Assembly (NCBI RefSeq): GCF_949628265.1
Contig: NC_088790.1
Span: 25,610,545 to 25,674,544, forward strand
Source: Cloeon dipterum
Lineage: Eukaryota; Arthropoda; Insecta; Ephemeroptera; Baetidae
Direction of reading: 5' to 3'
Length of the DNA stretch: 64,000 bases
Part shown: piece by piece, positions 44,212 through 57,500 of the stretch
How positions within the stretch are numbered: the stretch's first letter is position 1
Layout: every line of letters starts with the position of its first letter
Made by a program: the position numbers and the translations under genes
Notes under the pieces: model-generated
Seen by the model: the letters and a program-made list of their open reading frames with translations, nothing else
Told to the model about the DNA's origin: nothing
Databases searched by the model: none

Positions 44212-45651
44212 CATCGATGCAGACTCATATATTTTAAAATTTCACTTGAGTATGTTTGTCCTGGACGTTGCAAGTTCTTGTAGAGGTAAATCTAAACATC
44301 TGCTAAATGTTTGAATATTTTTTAATAGTTTCCTACTGACCAAAATGGAGGCTACAAGACCTGGTCAGTTCAGAAACTCAAGAAGGTTTGAAAATATACT
44401 ATTTCAAAACATACATGCACAATTTTTTGCAATTTTCTCAGCCAAAGTGTAAAATTTAGGGAAAGTTACAAATTACAATAGTCGAAACACAAACTGGCTG
44501 CAAAATTCGATTTAGAATAATTTCCCTTTTTTAATCTGGTAAGGATTTTTACATTCGGAGCTCCTCAACTCGCAAACTTCGTCAAATCGATAATTTTTAA
44601 CTCGATATTATTATTATTTCCACCAAAAACCAAAATGTCGAATCCGCTTATTCGTTAACTCTTCTATAATTTCAGTTCAAACTCCGGCAGATTTTTCATT
44701 GACTGTGGAAAATTTGAGAAACGAATCATGCATAGATAAGGTGACACCGTACACATTTCATAATTGGCTATTTTTTGTGCGAGATCGCCACCGTATAATA
44801 AGCGTTAGTTGAAAAGAACAAGCGCTCTCTCTCATCCAAGTTCATCTTGGCGCGAAGGGGGCAAACATAATGAATTATGAGGCTGCAGTATCATAATTTA
44901 TATGGAATATACGGGGCGCAGAGCGGAACCGCGACTGTTTTGACAGAAAACAGTGATCACATTGAAGAAGAGTGTCACATTGAAGTTCGCTTTGAAGCAC
45001 ATCGAATCGAACAATCCACACTGAAGACACAATTATGACACACTGAACTGTTTGTTCATCGTCTCAACACAGCTGCGCGCGAGAACACAATTTGTGTCGC
45101 TGGTATTACTTTGGCTACTTTGCTTCGGTTAGTGGTTTTAGACATATTTTACACATTCAAAGCGTTCTGAGAAACTTCATCGTTTGCGCAGGGCAGGGTG
45201 TGCTACAGCGGATTTTATTAAAAATCTTTACGGGACAGGAGTGTGATAAATTCAAATACTACAAGTATACAGAATTTGTATCTGGCTATTGAGATTCTAA
45301 AGGAAAATATTTTTCGCCTTCGAGTGAACCAAACAGACAATTGTCTCTGCTAGCGGGGCTGGCAAGACGAAACCAATTTAATAATTCATCTACCCTATGC
45401 GATTCACTCATCTTGTGTGTGTGTTAAATTGCGCGTTTTGGCGGCATCCTTTAAAATGTAAACTCAGCTAACACATTCATGCATATCCTTAGTAGCGCCA
45501 ATCGAAATTTGTACATTTCTGGCAGCTTTTATCGATTCTGTTTCGAGTGTGGAAAAAGATTTGGTTGATGTTTTTCTCGTCTACGCGGTGGCTAAATCAA
45601 CTCAGGGGCGTGGGCAGCGCTTGTCTTCAAGGCTCCAACGGGGGCCCTTTA
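44212..45651. other. Intergenic DNA
   Basis: No gene was recognised. A small exact hairpin ('actgtttt', 5-nt loop, 'aaaacagt') lies near 44935-44956 in a GC-richer patch (44870-45080) that also repeats 'cacattgaag' and 'cacactgaag'. Confidence 0.4.
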
Positions 45652-48600
45652 TCAGTCGGCCTCGTGGCACACCTCCATGAAGTCTGGGTCGTGCATCACC
45701 ATTTTAATCATGTCCTTCAGGATTGTGTAACGTATGAAAATCGGGTACATCTTGCTATTCAGATATTCTGACTGAAATTAAAACAGACAATTTTTAATTG
45801 AAGCAGCAAAATTTAATTATAAATTATGTTTTAGATGTTAAAAAGGAGTTAAGAAGAATTTTTAATGCTGAAAAAGATGTTTAAAACAAACTCCAGAAAA
45901 ATTTGCTTGTAAGTCCAGGAAGGGAAATTTAAAAATAGTGCAACGAGATCAATGACACATTCAATTTTAAAATTTTACTCTGTGATTGTATTTCCCTTTC
46001 CAACTTGTGATTGGTTCAAATTCACAATTTTGCAAAAACCCTTTGGGTTTGAAGCCGCCAGTAAATGGTGTCATCGTTTACTTCTGATTTTAAGGCACTT
46101 CCTTCGCCGGGTTTGCTGTTTATTCAGCCCTTATAATGATTATTTATTTTGGTACTTTAGAAACCAAAATTAGTTCAGCCAATCGCCGTAAAAATGTGAA
46201 ATTTAATTGTTTGAAGTAAAAAAATCTTTGCAGGACTCATTTTTGTGTTCAGCACATCAAAAGAAATAATTAAACGAGCAGGATTGAATATTAAATTGAA
46301 ACGGAAGTTCATTATAATCGGTTTGCTGCTTCAAACGCCAAGGGAATTTGCAACTGGTGAATAAAACACTAGTTTTATGAACTGTTAGCGTTCGAAGCCG
46401 CCAAAAGATGGCGCCATCGTATACTTTCGTAATAAATTTAATTTTAAGGCACTCGCGCTGCGATTTCAGACTCAAGCCTGCTACTGTGCATTCTGCATCT
46501 ATTATGTTTTCTTTTTACGTGCTAAAAACCAAAATCAGTCCAGCCATTCGCCGTAGAAACGTTTGAAAAGATTACATATTTAAAAAAAATAGTTTTTCAC
46601 GATTCTACGGCGATTGGCTTAACCGATTTTGGTTTTCAGCACGTCAAAAGAAAGCATATTAAGTGAAGAATGCACAGTAACAGGATTGAGTCTGAAATCG
46701 CAGCGGAATTGCCTTAAAATTAAATTCATTACGAAAGTATACAGTGGTGCCATCCGTTGGCGGCTTCGAAAACAAAGGGCTTACACAACCGGTGTATTTC
46801 CATAAAAATCTTTTACATTCTAAATCGGTCCACAACCTCCTGTGCAAACGGGTACAATTTAATTTGTGTACTGTCATAAATTTGCAATAAAATTTAATTT
46901 GATGTCTTAAATGATCGTGTTCTAATTTCTTTAATAAAAAGTACTCACTTTGAGCTCGCGGATCAAATTTCTGAGGCCAGAGTATTTTTTTAGCAGCCGG
47001 TAGAGGTCATTGGTCAGTTGGGTGTTTTCCGCCTCGATTTGCGCTATCGTCATGTCTACATACACCGAACAGACTTGGCATCAAGTGTCGCAAAATATAG
47101 CAGCTGGCGATAATACCTTCGAGTCTCTCTCTGTTGTCGCGGCGCTTTTCCTCTTCCTCGGCCATGCGGGCCGAGCTCTTGACGCTCTCGCCCGACTTTT
47201 GAGTCTTCTCCATGATTGAGCAGGCCCGCAGCACAAACGCGGGCACCGTTTCCTGCTTCTCTTGCTTCGGGATGTCCACCAGCGTCCAGTACTGCGTCTC
47301 CAATCGAATCACATCCTGACAAAAATTGATACAAAAAAAAAATAAATTCAGAGAAGAGATTACATTGTAGGCAACAGTCTGTGCATTCACGTTGCACCGG
47401 TTGCATAACTTTTAAAGTGGATTTAAATAGGGTAGAAATTAAAAATTATTTGAATTTTGTTGAAGCAGTTATTTTACAATTTTTCAAAATTTCTCCAAAA
47501 TTTCCAGGGAATGAGCACATTTTCTTATCAGATTTCGATTCCTCTCGTCGAATCTGTGCAACAGCGTATGAAATCTTTCAGGGAAACTCTTTGTTGTGAA
47601 ATAAAATAAAATTTCAAGTAAGGAGACAGCTGATAACTTCGCAAAAAAATTCTTAGGTCAATTTTGTCTTCAACTGGATCTTAAGGGATGATTTCATGCA
47701 TTGGCAACAAGCATAATCCAGGATTTTGCTCTATAAATCCTCTTCAAAATAAAATATCTACTTCAAAACGCACTAAAATAAATATTTGATTGCAAGTTGG
47801 TACCTTGATCATTATTTTGAGAAGGGTGTATCTGTGGAAGACGTTTCGCACCGATTTCGAGTCAGTGTATTTGGTGTGCAGGGTGGTGAGCGAGCGTTTG
47901 GCCGTATCATACGAGTCTTCGAGCCGAACGCGCACCATTCGCAGCCTCTCGTTCAGCTCAATCACCTCCTCCTTCGACATGCCACCTGAAAATCACACGT
48001 GCATTGTGTTGCCACAAACGCTGCCACTGATTGCCGGCTATTCAACACAGCGCAGCTGAGCATGCAACGTTAGAAAAACCGTCTTTTGTGTTGTTTTCAA
48101 ATGCACCAAATCGATTACACGGCTTAAATATATATATATAGGAACATAATATATCTTTTGAAGCTACAAATAAATTCATTTGCTCTGGGCAGTATCGAGT
48201 TTTGTCCACGTTTATCTTTTTGTAATCTAGATCAAACAAATAACATATTTATATTTCAGCGCTTGACTCTACTGAAACTGGACTAATAAAAAGCTAAAGG
48301 CTATCAGCTTTCATCGTATCAAATGATGCATAAAAGCCTCTAATCCAGCGGGCCAATTTATATTTTGTTTCACAATATAGGCTTTGTAAACTGAACCTAG
48401 CTTGTGACATTTTAAAAGCTGCTTTTTACAGTGCCCAAAATGGACAGCTTAAATCCAATACTAAATATTTATAATAATCTTTCTAACAAAAAGGAGAACA
48501 CACCTATTGATATAAAAAAATGAGTTTTCTTCATTACCATATTTAAGAGTTTTAATTACAATGAAAATATATATGTCAAAGGATAATTTTCGGTTTTCGG

Positions 48601-49799
48601 CGCTCAAATATCGAATTTAAAAATACTTTCTCCTCCTGTAAAAGCTGTTACATCCGTTTGAAAAATTGATTCAAACTTACCAGGACGTGCAAAAAATTTG
48701 AAATGGCTAAAATAAAATGAAGCTTGAATTTATGACAACAAAGAAAAAATCAAAACTCTACCAAAAGCCGAAACTTTCCTGCATTCCATTTTCCCCAGAG
48801 AAAATTTAGGAAAAAATCACTAAAATTTCTAAAAGAATTTCAATTTATCTCGCTGAGTAGAATTCAAATATGTCAAGTTTTTTCCAAAGAAAATATGGCA
48901 ATTTGAAATTTCTCAAAATTTTGAATTAGCTAACCATAAATAATGAGAGCTATTCCTTTGGAAAATTGTCCTCTTTTTCAAACACTCTCGAATTGTAGCA
49001 AAAAACCTCCATGATTTTCGGATTAATTGGTGATTTCCTCTTGTAAACCTTATTTATCATTTCACAATATTGTTTCAAGTTTCGATTTAATTTTAATTAA
49101 TAAATTTATTCAGTTAGAATAAGCTGATTTTAATCTAGATTGACACAATTTTTTTCAAATTGAAAATGTTTTGTCTAAATACCATAATGAGTGCTAAAAC
49201 AAAAATCTTTTCAAATTCAAAAAGCTGATATAATTTAATGTTTTTGCATATTATCTTGAAAACAAAATTACCTCTGCCAAATTTCCCGGAAAATCCATTT
49301 GAAAATTTGAAGCAAAAAAAATGAAATGGCTAAAATGAAGCTTGATTTTATGTTAGCTATACATATCTTAAAAAAATCAAAACTCAACCAAAAGCTCTAG
49401 GTTTTCTGCATTCGTTTTTTTCCCAGATCAATTTTCTATTGGAAACTTTAGGAAAAATCCCCAAAATTTCCAAAAGTGTTTCGATTCATCTGATTTTATA
49501 GATTCCAAATATGTCGAGTTTAAATAAAAGACGCTAAGAAATTATAGCAATTTGAATTATTTTCAAATTTTGAAGAACTGTAGCGAAAAAATTTAACTTT
49601 TTTATAATTGGTGCGTTTCCTATGTATACCTGATTTCTCATTAATTTCAAAATAATGTTTCAATTTAATTTAAAATTTAACAGACAATTTAAATTAAATA
49701 TTAAGAAAATAGAAAATGACTCACTGGCAGTGCCCTCGTCCTTGACATCTTGCACAATCCGGCGGACGCTCTGAGTGAACTTGCCCACCAGATTGCTGC
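45652..49799 (-). CDS. Coiled-coil protein of unknown function, 3' part (5 exons)
   Basis: Minus-strand exons 49799-49725, 47985-47804, 47315-47117, 47055-46949 and 45771-45652 join with consistent phases into about 227 residues ending at a TGA. The first has a strong acceptor ('ctccctttgcag') and needs one base from an upstream exon, so the 5' end is missing or not recognised. The protein begins SNLVGKFTQSVRRIVQDV. It continues with helical, charge-rich segments (EEVIELNERLRMVRVRLEDS, then ARMAEEEEKRRDNRERLE, then IEAENTQLTNDLYRLLKKY) typical of coiled coils. A related pair of motifs, RYTLLKIMIK and RYTILKDMIK, occurs in exons 2 and 5. I do not recognise the family; a ciliary or cytoskeletal coiled-coil protein is only a guess. 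Introns hold two R1 MITEs, an R5 copy and the R10 pair. Confidence 0.7.
46021..46359. mobile_element. Fold-back MITE, family R1, copy 4 (decayed)
   Basis: This copy has 'tttgaagccgcca', 'attttaaggcacttcc', 'ttagttcagccaatcgccgt' and, at the right end, 'gaatttgcaactggt'. Several internal blocks are deleted. It lies in the last intron of the coiled-coil gene, next to copy 5. Confidence 0.75.
46364..46793. mobile_element. Fold-back MITE, family R1, copy 5
   Basis: Well preserved: 'ttcgaagccgccaaaagatg' pairs with 'catccgttggcggcttcgaa', 'cgctgcgatttcagactca' with 'tgagtctgaaatcgcagcg', and 'ccattcgccgtagaaacg' with 'cgattctacggcgattgg'. It sits 5 bp from copy 4, in the same intron of the coiled-coil gene. 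Confidence 0.88.
47480..47730 (-). repeat. Dispersed repeat family R5, copy 3 (intron)
   Basis: Reverse-strand relative of 7790-8110 and close to 31560-31850: 'tttctccaaaatttccag', 'gatttcgattcctctcgtcg', 'gggaaactctttgt' and 'ggatcttaagggatga'. It lies in an intron of the coiled-coil gene. Confidence 0.8.
48650..48930 (+). repeat. Direct repeat R10, first unit
   Basis: Paired with 49275-49570 in the same intron. Shared order: 'gaaatggctaaaat', 'gaagcttga', 'aaaaaatcaaaactc', 'accaaaagc', 'ctgcatt', 'aggaaaaat', 'atatgtc' and 'gcaatttgaa'. This suggests a local tandem duplication of about 620 bp that has diverged. Confidence 0.7.
49275..49570 (+). repeat. Direct repeat R10, second unit
   Basis: Second unit of the diverged local duplication described at 48650-48930. 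Both units lie in the intron between the first and second visible exons of the coiled-coil gene. Confidence 0.7.
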
Positions 49800-50476
49800 C
49801 TGCAAAGGGAGCGGAAAGAAGAGCATTTAGCCAAAATTGCACTTTGCCGCCGAAAATCGCGGACGAAAAATATAAAGTGAGATGTAGTCAAACCTGGCTC
49901 GAGAGCAGTTTTCAACACGGTGGGTGGTTGGGGGCGAATATGAGAGATTGGTGGGTGTGTAAGAACATAAATCAAGATGACTTAGACCTTTGAAGTGCTG
50001 TATGTACACACTGGCGACAATTTTGAACCGTTCGACGAGCGAGGCGAGGCAGGCCCGGTCTGTCGGTTTTGCCTCACAGTCAGAAAGAGTGCAGTGCACA
50101 CGCGACTTCATGCACACATATACATACATTCATGTGCGCGGCACAGGGATGAATGGGGCGACGAGCGGTATGAACACAAACATCAAAGCACATCTGGCCT
50201 GACGTGAAAGATACATTATTTCCACATTGATGGAGAGACACACAGCGCGGCACAGAATGTTATAAATGAGGACGCCTGCAAAGTGGACTTGAGCAGATCC
50301 GCACGTCCAATTTGCGAAATTGCTTTTTTAAATTGAATTGGCGCAAAATTGATCAGGTTTTTTGCACGAGACAGACTCACTCGACCGGATATTAAATTTT
50401 TTACGCTCGTGTCTACTGTTTCAAAGCAGGAATCCACTTTTGTATGTATTTCAATTGATACAAACTTAATAATTAG
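49800..50476. other. Upstream of the coiled-coil exons
   Basis: No exon was recognised. This must be intron, or intergenic if the exon at 49799 is wrongly joined. GC-richer sequence lies at 50030-50130. Confidence 0.3.
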
Positions 50477-50849
50477 TAAAGCAGACCGTCTTTGACGAAG
50501 TGTCTGAGCGCACCAATCGATTCTTGAGGGTCGAATTAGGTTAAGTGGATATTTTTTCCGACCAAAAAGTTCAGCGCAACGTGCGAACTTTTTCCCGCCA
50601 GAACAATATGAATCTGAGAGCTGCGTATGCGTCAGAGCTGGCTGGATCTGACAAAGATATCATTCATACAGTCGGTCTCTGCAAGTGCTCATACCAGCTC
50701 TGACGCATGCGCAGTTCATGTTGTTTTGGCGGGAAATGAGTTCGCTCGTTTTGCGCTGGACTTTTTGGTCGGAAAAATATCCACTTTACCTAATTCAACC
50801 CTCAAGAATCGATTGGTGCGCTCAGAAACTTCGGCAAAGATAGTCTTTA
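50477..50849. mobile_element. Fold-back MITE-like element, family R2, copy 2
   Basis: Same structure as 5445-5831: 'gaccgtctttgacgaag' at the left pairs with the inverted 'ttcggcaaagatagtcttt' at the right. Inner pairs are 'accaatcgattcttgagggt' with 'accctcaagaatcgattggt', and 'ttttcccgccagaacaatat' with 'atgttgttttggcggga'. It has no coding capacity. Confidence 0.88.
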
Positions 50850-53800
50850 ATTGTAAGCTCAACAATGTATAATTTCAAATCAGTTTTTTTTAAATTCTTG
50901 CTTTTGGAGCATCCCTGCTTGTCTAGGAGATTTAGGCAAGAACATCGGGAAAATGCAAAATCGTGGCCGAAAAACGTGTTAGTTGGGCAAAACCCATCTG
51001 AAACCATATAAATCGGGTTAGAAACCATCCTATCCGTCTATTTTTCAGCAAATAACAGTCTAAAAGAGTCCAAAAAAATTAATAAATAAAAAGTTAAAAA
51101 ATCGTCTTATTTTTACAGCTCTTATAATGGATGTGGTGGCTTTAAATTGTTTTGCATGGAAACTCGAACATTTTTACAGGAAGATTTTAAAGAAAACATC
51201 TATGTAAATGTTTAATAAAAAATATTGAATTTAAAATACCGAAAAGAGAAGAAAATTTGTTATATTGTGTCAAAGTTTGCAGTGCTTCTCTCCACCTCAG
51301 CCGAAACAAATTTGGATTTCATTGCTGTACTGATAGTGAGAACAATATGTCCTTTGAGAAGGCCTATAATACTATTTTTTGAAATTTAAGATATAAGCAG
51401 CACTACCTAAACGTCATTAATATTCATAATTGATTGGAACAAGTATATAGTTAGCCTGGCTGCAAAATATTTCAAAATTCTTGATTCATTTCCCGTTATT
51501 TCTAAATGAATAAGAGAAAAGCGGGATCAACTGCTTAATCTCTCACATTTTGACGCTTTTTAATTTGTTTTTAAGTTAAAGTAGTTTGTTTCGTTTACTT
51601 TGTTGGGATGATTTGCATTAAAATTTTCAAATCAGATGCTATTTTCACAAACTTTCTTCTTTAATAATTTTTTCATGGAAATAAAAGTCAATTCTGAGTC
51701 AATTAGCTGGTTTTTGATAAACTTATTTAATTGTACAATGGAATTTAATTCAATTATTCGTTCTAAATTCATGTAATAACACTTTGAAGCATGAATTTGG
51801 AATAAAGTTTGAAAAGCGCGTTAGCTCTAGTCCTTATTTATTCAATAAATTTATCCTCGAAGCAAAATTTCTTTCCTTTTTTCAGACAGTCATAGATATC
51901 TTCTCTGTAAAATCTCCTTTTTGAAATGGATCGATTTTACTTAGCATTCAATTTAAATAGAAACCATTTCTAACAGAGGAAAAAAATAATATTCGCTCTT
52001 ATTACAAAAGTTGAAACCTGCTTTTAAATTGAAATAAATGCAAATTTCGGTTAGGCCGGCCGAGGCTTCCTTTTGTCGAGGCTTGTCACATCAATTTCGT
52101 GCAGCATGTGCTCATGCTTTGCTCGCCCTCGTTGGAAAGCACACAAACGTGGATTATTTTCGGCTTGTGTCAACACATCGGCTGCTTGTGTGGTGCACAA
52201 AACATACATACAGGCAAACTCGTGTCGAGTCCGGCGGCACTCACCCATAGACTTTCTTTCTGTGCTCATGCTCGGGGCTAAAAAGCATCCAGCAAACTCT
52301 GTCGTCGGTCAGCAGCGGCCTAAATGCGCAGCCCCTGCTCTAAAAAGCGCCGGAAATGCCGAGCGAAACACACTAAAAAGTTGCTTGAAACGCAAAAGGA
52401 CGAAAATCTGAGAATAAGTTGACAAATTTGCCAGGGAAGGCGGGAGAGAAAGAAAAAAGAGCATCGCAAGGGAGCAAAGTGAGAGAGAGTTAAGAGAGAG
52501 AGAGAAAGCGAGTGAGCGGAAAAAGATTGCAAAGCGGAGCAGAAAAGCAAAAAAGAATTGCAAAAGCCATTTGGCACACGCGACACGCACAAAAACGAGC
52601 TTTGGATTTTGTGCATTAATTTGAGAGACTTTTCTTTGATGTCGATGTTTGGAGAATTGTTGGCAGTTCCAACGCACTTTCGGCCGTTTTTAACAGGGTT
52701 TATGGCAAAGGGTGGACATAATAGACAAGAAAAATATGCAGTTCCGTAGATTTTCCAGAAATAACCGCAATTTTTACTAAGATTCGCAAAATTTTCTAGA
52801 AAAAAACACTGCATTTAAAAAAAACTGGTTTTATTGTTCATATTTCCGAAACTTATAAATGCTTTTTTTATTTAAGGTCAAAAATCCCCACAGTGGATGA
52901 CTAAAAATAGGGTTTTTAAAAAATCCAGTATATAAAAAGTCACCGTTTTCACTAAAAGGCCGAAAATGTTATTTTACTGGGGAATTTTTTCCAGCTGTAT
53001 TTTGCGCAAAAACAGTTTTGCATTTATGTGCATTGCAACCCAAATTTTTAAATTAAATATTTTACTGTAACACTGTAATTAAAACAATAATTTTTCAGCC
53101 AAAATTTTGTTTCAATTTTAAACTTGATTTTGAGTTTGAGAGAAATTTTTTTGGGAAAATAACTTGAATATTTTTTTCAATTTCCTCCGATATATACAAA
53201 AATTTGGAACGACAAAACTTCAAACTCCTTTGGTTTTAAGTTGCGCCGCGGGCCGTGCAATTAATAATTCAAGATTTTCCATTAAGAAGCGCTTAAAATT
53301 GCATTTTGAGCGAGAGACGCGCGCGCCTTTTCATTTACTCGGTGCGCTGAGGAAGTGCCGGTCGATTTGAATATTAATACAATTTCGGTGCGCCTCAAAT
53401 CGCGACGCGCGGCTCTTTCGGCTTTTCCGCCGAGCCGAATCCAATTAGGCCACGCCCGTCTTAATTGTTAATTCGCGCGCGCGGCCTATACTCCTATACA
53501 CCGTAGGCAGTGCATGAAAGCAGAGTCCGGGCAAACACCAGAGCCGCCGAGAAGTGTGTATATATATACATATTATACATAGAGTGTGTGTGTGTGTGCG
53601 GCGCCCTCGAGAGCAGGCGAATATTATGTAGAAAAAGCTAGCGCACGGCGAGAGATGGCGAGGCCAGAATTCCCGGCGGCACCGCACCGTCTTTTCCCGC
53701 GCACCAGAAACACCCAGCATCGGTCGGATTAGGTTTTCCAGGTCAGAAGTGACGTCAGCGCGAGAGCAATCTAATTTCTCGTGGCATCTCGCAATCGAAC

Positions 53801-54117
53801 AAGTGGCAAAGAAATTAATTTACAAATTGCCTCCGGCCGGCAAATAGCTTATAGTTGTTGTTTGGCGAAAAAAAAATTGCGCGCCTGTCCGTTGTTCCAA
53901 TTATTGATTCTGGAGGGAAAATATGTATTTATTTTGTTGAATTATTCATAAAACAGGGTGTTTCCAAGGGAGATTTGGTGTTCAAATTTTTTCGTTGATA
54001 TTTCTACCGTCTGTTGAGTGAGGCGGGAAAGTTACAAACGTAAAAAGAAATTGGCTTGGAAAATTTATTATGAAAATACCGTCAGGACGATGAATATTTT
54101 TGTTATTTATTTACTAT
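50850..54117. other. Intergenic or intronic DNA without recognised gene
   Basis: A GA-rich tract at 52430-52560 and a CpG-rich block at 53220-53760, with a (GT) run near 53584-53600, produce overlapping spurious frames on both strands. I see no exon chain. Confidence 0.35.
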
Positions 54118-54565
54118 GACAGCTGATTATCCTGGTAATTGGCGAATCGACCGTTAGATGGCACATCTGGCTAATAGAAATGTAACGAAATACGCGGGAA
54201 TGAAATTATTTGGTCGGCACGCCTCTTTTTTGACGCTTCTGATTGGCCGCTGGACTGTCTTGTGATTGGCCTTCATTATTTCGACGCCATATTGACTTCT
54301 GACAGGCGGGAACCAACACAGATCGCAATCCGGTCCCCGGTAGGAATTACGACTGCGCAGAAGGTTTTGATTTTGGTCACGCATGCGCAATGATGAGTTT
54401 GAGCCTCCCTGTCAGATTAAGAAACGATCTGATCATTCTGCGCATGCTTAAGATGCGCATACGTTTACTGCGCAGCTTCAAAATGGGCGAATATTCAAAC
54501 GACTATAAACTTCGGCGACATATTGACTTCTGACCGGATGGAACCAACAAAGATCGTAGGTTCCT
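54118..54565 (+). repeat. Dispersed repeat family R3, copy 2
   Basis: Opposite orientation to 10245-10690 (shared blocks listed there). Internally 'tattgacttctgacaggcgg' and 'tattgacttctgaccggatg' recur 230 bp apart, each followed by 'gaaccaaca'. Confidence 0.85.
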
Positions 54566-57500
54566 AGGTTTTAGATTTTTTTTTCATAAAAATACTAATA
54601 ATATTGTGATGTTATGAGAAAAAATTGACGTTTGTCTAACATATATCCACCCTTCTAGTGAATAAACGGAATTAATAACTTTAAAACTCCAATTGTTTGG
54701 ACTGGGATTTGCAGAACATTACTAATGTCAAAATGTTTCTAAGAAACAATTCTATTTCGGCCTTTTACAAGAAATTTTGGTTCTCTGAGATTAACCAAAT
54801 GAACAAAATGCTTTTCTCTTTTTAATATTTCGTTGGAATGCCAAAAAGTAATCAAACCCGTATATTGAATCATATTGGCTTTATTTTGCGGAGCTAAGAG
54901 ATTGTTTGTAATTTAAATCTCCTGTAGAGAGAAAATGTTGTTTTCATTGTTTACGAAAGTTGAATACATTTTTCCCTAAAATTGTTTGCCGTTGGTTGGG
55001 AACAAAGGGTTTATCAGGATTATTAAATTTCGAAACGCAAATCAAGTTGAACGAGGGAAAAGCATACAGAGTGTTCGTTGGCGAGAGCCCCGCGGGAGGA
55101 TGTCCGCGGCTGGAAAAGCAGCGCCATAAACATGATGAAAGGCCGCTCAAGACGACAATTTGTTAATTACGGCTTTGTGCAGATGACTTTTGCAAATGAA
55201 AGCGCGCCTGGCGTGGAAACAAAGAGTCGCCGTGCGCGCGCGACGGAGAGCAAGGGAGTGAAGAGAAAGAGAAAAGAAAGAGAAGAGAGAGAGAGAGAGA
55301 CGAGGTTTACTCACTGCCCTCTGAGCGCTGCTGTGACGGACCTTTTTTGTCTGTCCTGCCCATCTCGAGTGGCTGCCTCTCTCGCGTGTCCTCCTAAAGC
55401 AGCAGCCTCCGCGCAAACCGCATCTGGAATGCGAGCAGTCGGTCAGATTAAACCGCCTCAAAGGCACATGGAGATCGCGTTGCTCATGGAATTCGTCTAT
55501 TGGATCTTCTGACTAATTATGTCCGCATCGCTACTGGAATTTGTTTCATCAGCCCTTCCTGGCAGCAGCCTTGCCCCTCGAGTTCGAGCAACAGGCTCCA
55601 AATCGGCCAGACTTAAGGCTTTAATTAATGTGGATGAGCGATTTAGTTTCTCTTTTCGGGTCGAAATATAATTGGTTTCGGCGGTTTATGGAGTTGAGAT
55701 TAGTTTTCATTGAAATTAATTGTTTCTTATTAAAGGAAGAGCTAACAATTAAGAACATTTTGCATTGTTGACTATAGTAAAAGTATTTCATTCTTTGGGA
55801 GATTTAGGCAACTGGTTTTATTCTCTACAAGAATGAAGTCAGGTCCTAGGAATAACAGTCAAATTTTAGATGGTGCTAATTTATTCGAAAAATTAAATGG
55901 TTTTCCATGATTTTTTTCGCTTGATTCCGATTTCCTTCGCCGCGATCTATCCAATAAAGTGCAAATTATGAGAAAGAGTTCCCTAAATTGAGAAATAAGC
56001 ATGCAAACTTTAGATTTCTCAATAATTTAACCGTAAACCTGAAAAATTCAAGCTTTTGTAACTTTTTAAATGTAATATTTCAATTAAAGGCCACAAATTT
56101 TATGTAAAGCTCTACTTTTAAGTGTACTTTAAAGGATGAAATTGGTAAAATCACGGTCACAATGTTGAAAGATGGGATTATAAATGTGAACCTGTTCTTG
56201 GAAATAGCTATATGCTGTAAAATTTTGGTTAAAAGTCGGAATTTTCCAATCAAAATAATATTCATTAAATTTTGAAAAAATCGAATAAACTTGAATGATT
56301 TTTAGATATTTCAAACTCAATTGACCGTCAGTTTCACGATGGTTTTTTTTCAATAGCAGTCTTTTTCGGTAAAATTCGAAAGTATTTCAAGGTAAATTTC
56401 GATTTTTTTTCCAACGATTCAATTTTGAAAACGATAATTTTTCTACAAATTCGTGTTTTAACCCATCCTGTTCTTTATTTGAAAAATTAAATGACGTTTT
56501 TTTGTCATGCAACTTGGCAGTATATCTATTCTAAAATGCATTGGTTTCGGGGTTGAAGGTTCGTCGTTTCGTCCAATAATATCTAGTTAAAAATGTTAGA
56601 GAGACCGTTTACTACGACTAACTATTAATTTTGAGGTTGAGTTGTGAATCAAAAATAAAATAAATTAAAATGTATAGAGACACTGGGCTGAAAATGAGAA
56701 TGTTTTAGTAAAAAAATCATTTTAGGTGGTTTTAATTCGCTTAAACTGCTTGAAATTCCATTAACCATGCACATTTGAAGTTCATTACTTTGTTAGACGT
56801 ACATGAAAAATCAAAGAAAGCTAAACGCGCTGCCCTAACTATTGTTTATTCTTGTACAGTGACAATATGTAAAAATAATGCAAGGAATGGCAAAAAGGAA
56901 AAGTAAAAAATTTCCAAAACTATATTCATAATTATTTTAGCAAAAGAAAACTTTTGAAATGAGCCAGGAGCTTGGATTTGAATTAATATGTAAATAACTA
57001 TGAGTTGTTATTGAGTCGGGGATTAATTAAGTCTGTTTTTTATATATTCATTTAATGCCAGAAATTCAAGTTCAAATATTTGAAAAGGTTTTTTTAAATC
57101 ATCCCTCTCTGGACATGATATACTGGATCGTAAAAGTACGAGCTCAAATCAAAGCTAAAAAGGATAATCCAGAAGTTGAAAAGTTTTAGACAGGTGAAGG
57201 CCAAATTTTCCCCTGTGCCTAAGCTTTTCTCATTATTTACGGATGGTTTTCCAATTGAAATAGGCAGCAGGCACAGTAGGCAACGATCCATTGTGTGTGC
57301 CGAATAACACTCTAACAAATAACACAGGCCGCGCAAGGGATGATTCCGGCGTTCTCTTTGTGGATATTTAATCTAAACGCATGACATTTTGTCTCATCAT
57401 GATCGCGCATGCAAATCTGAATCATGCATCATGTCAGTGCCAGTGTGTCAAACGGAGGTACCCAAGCAACAAATTGACATTTTTCATATGTATAAATATT

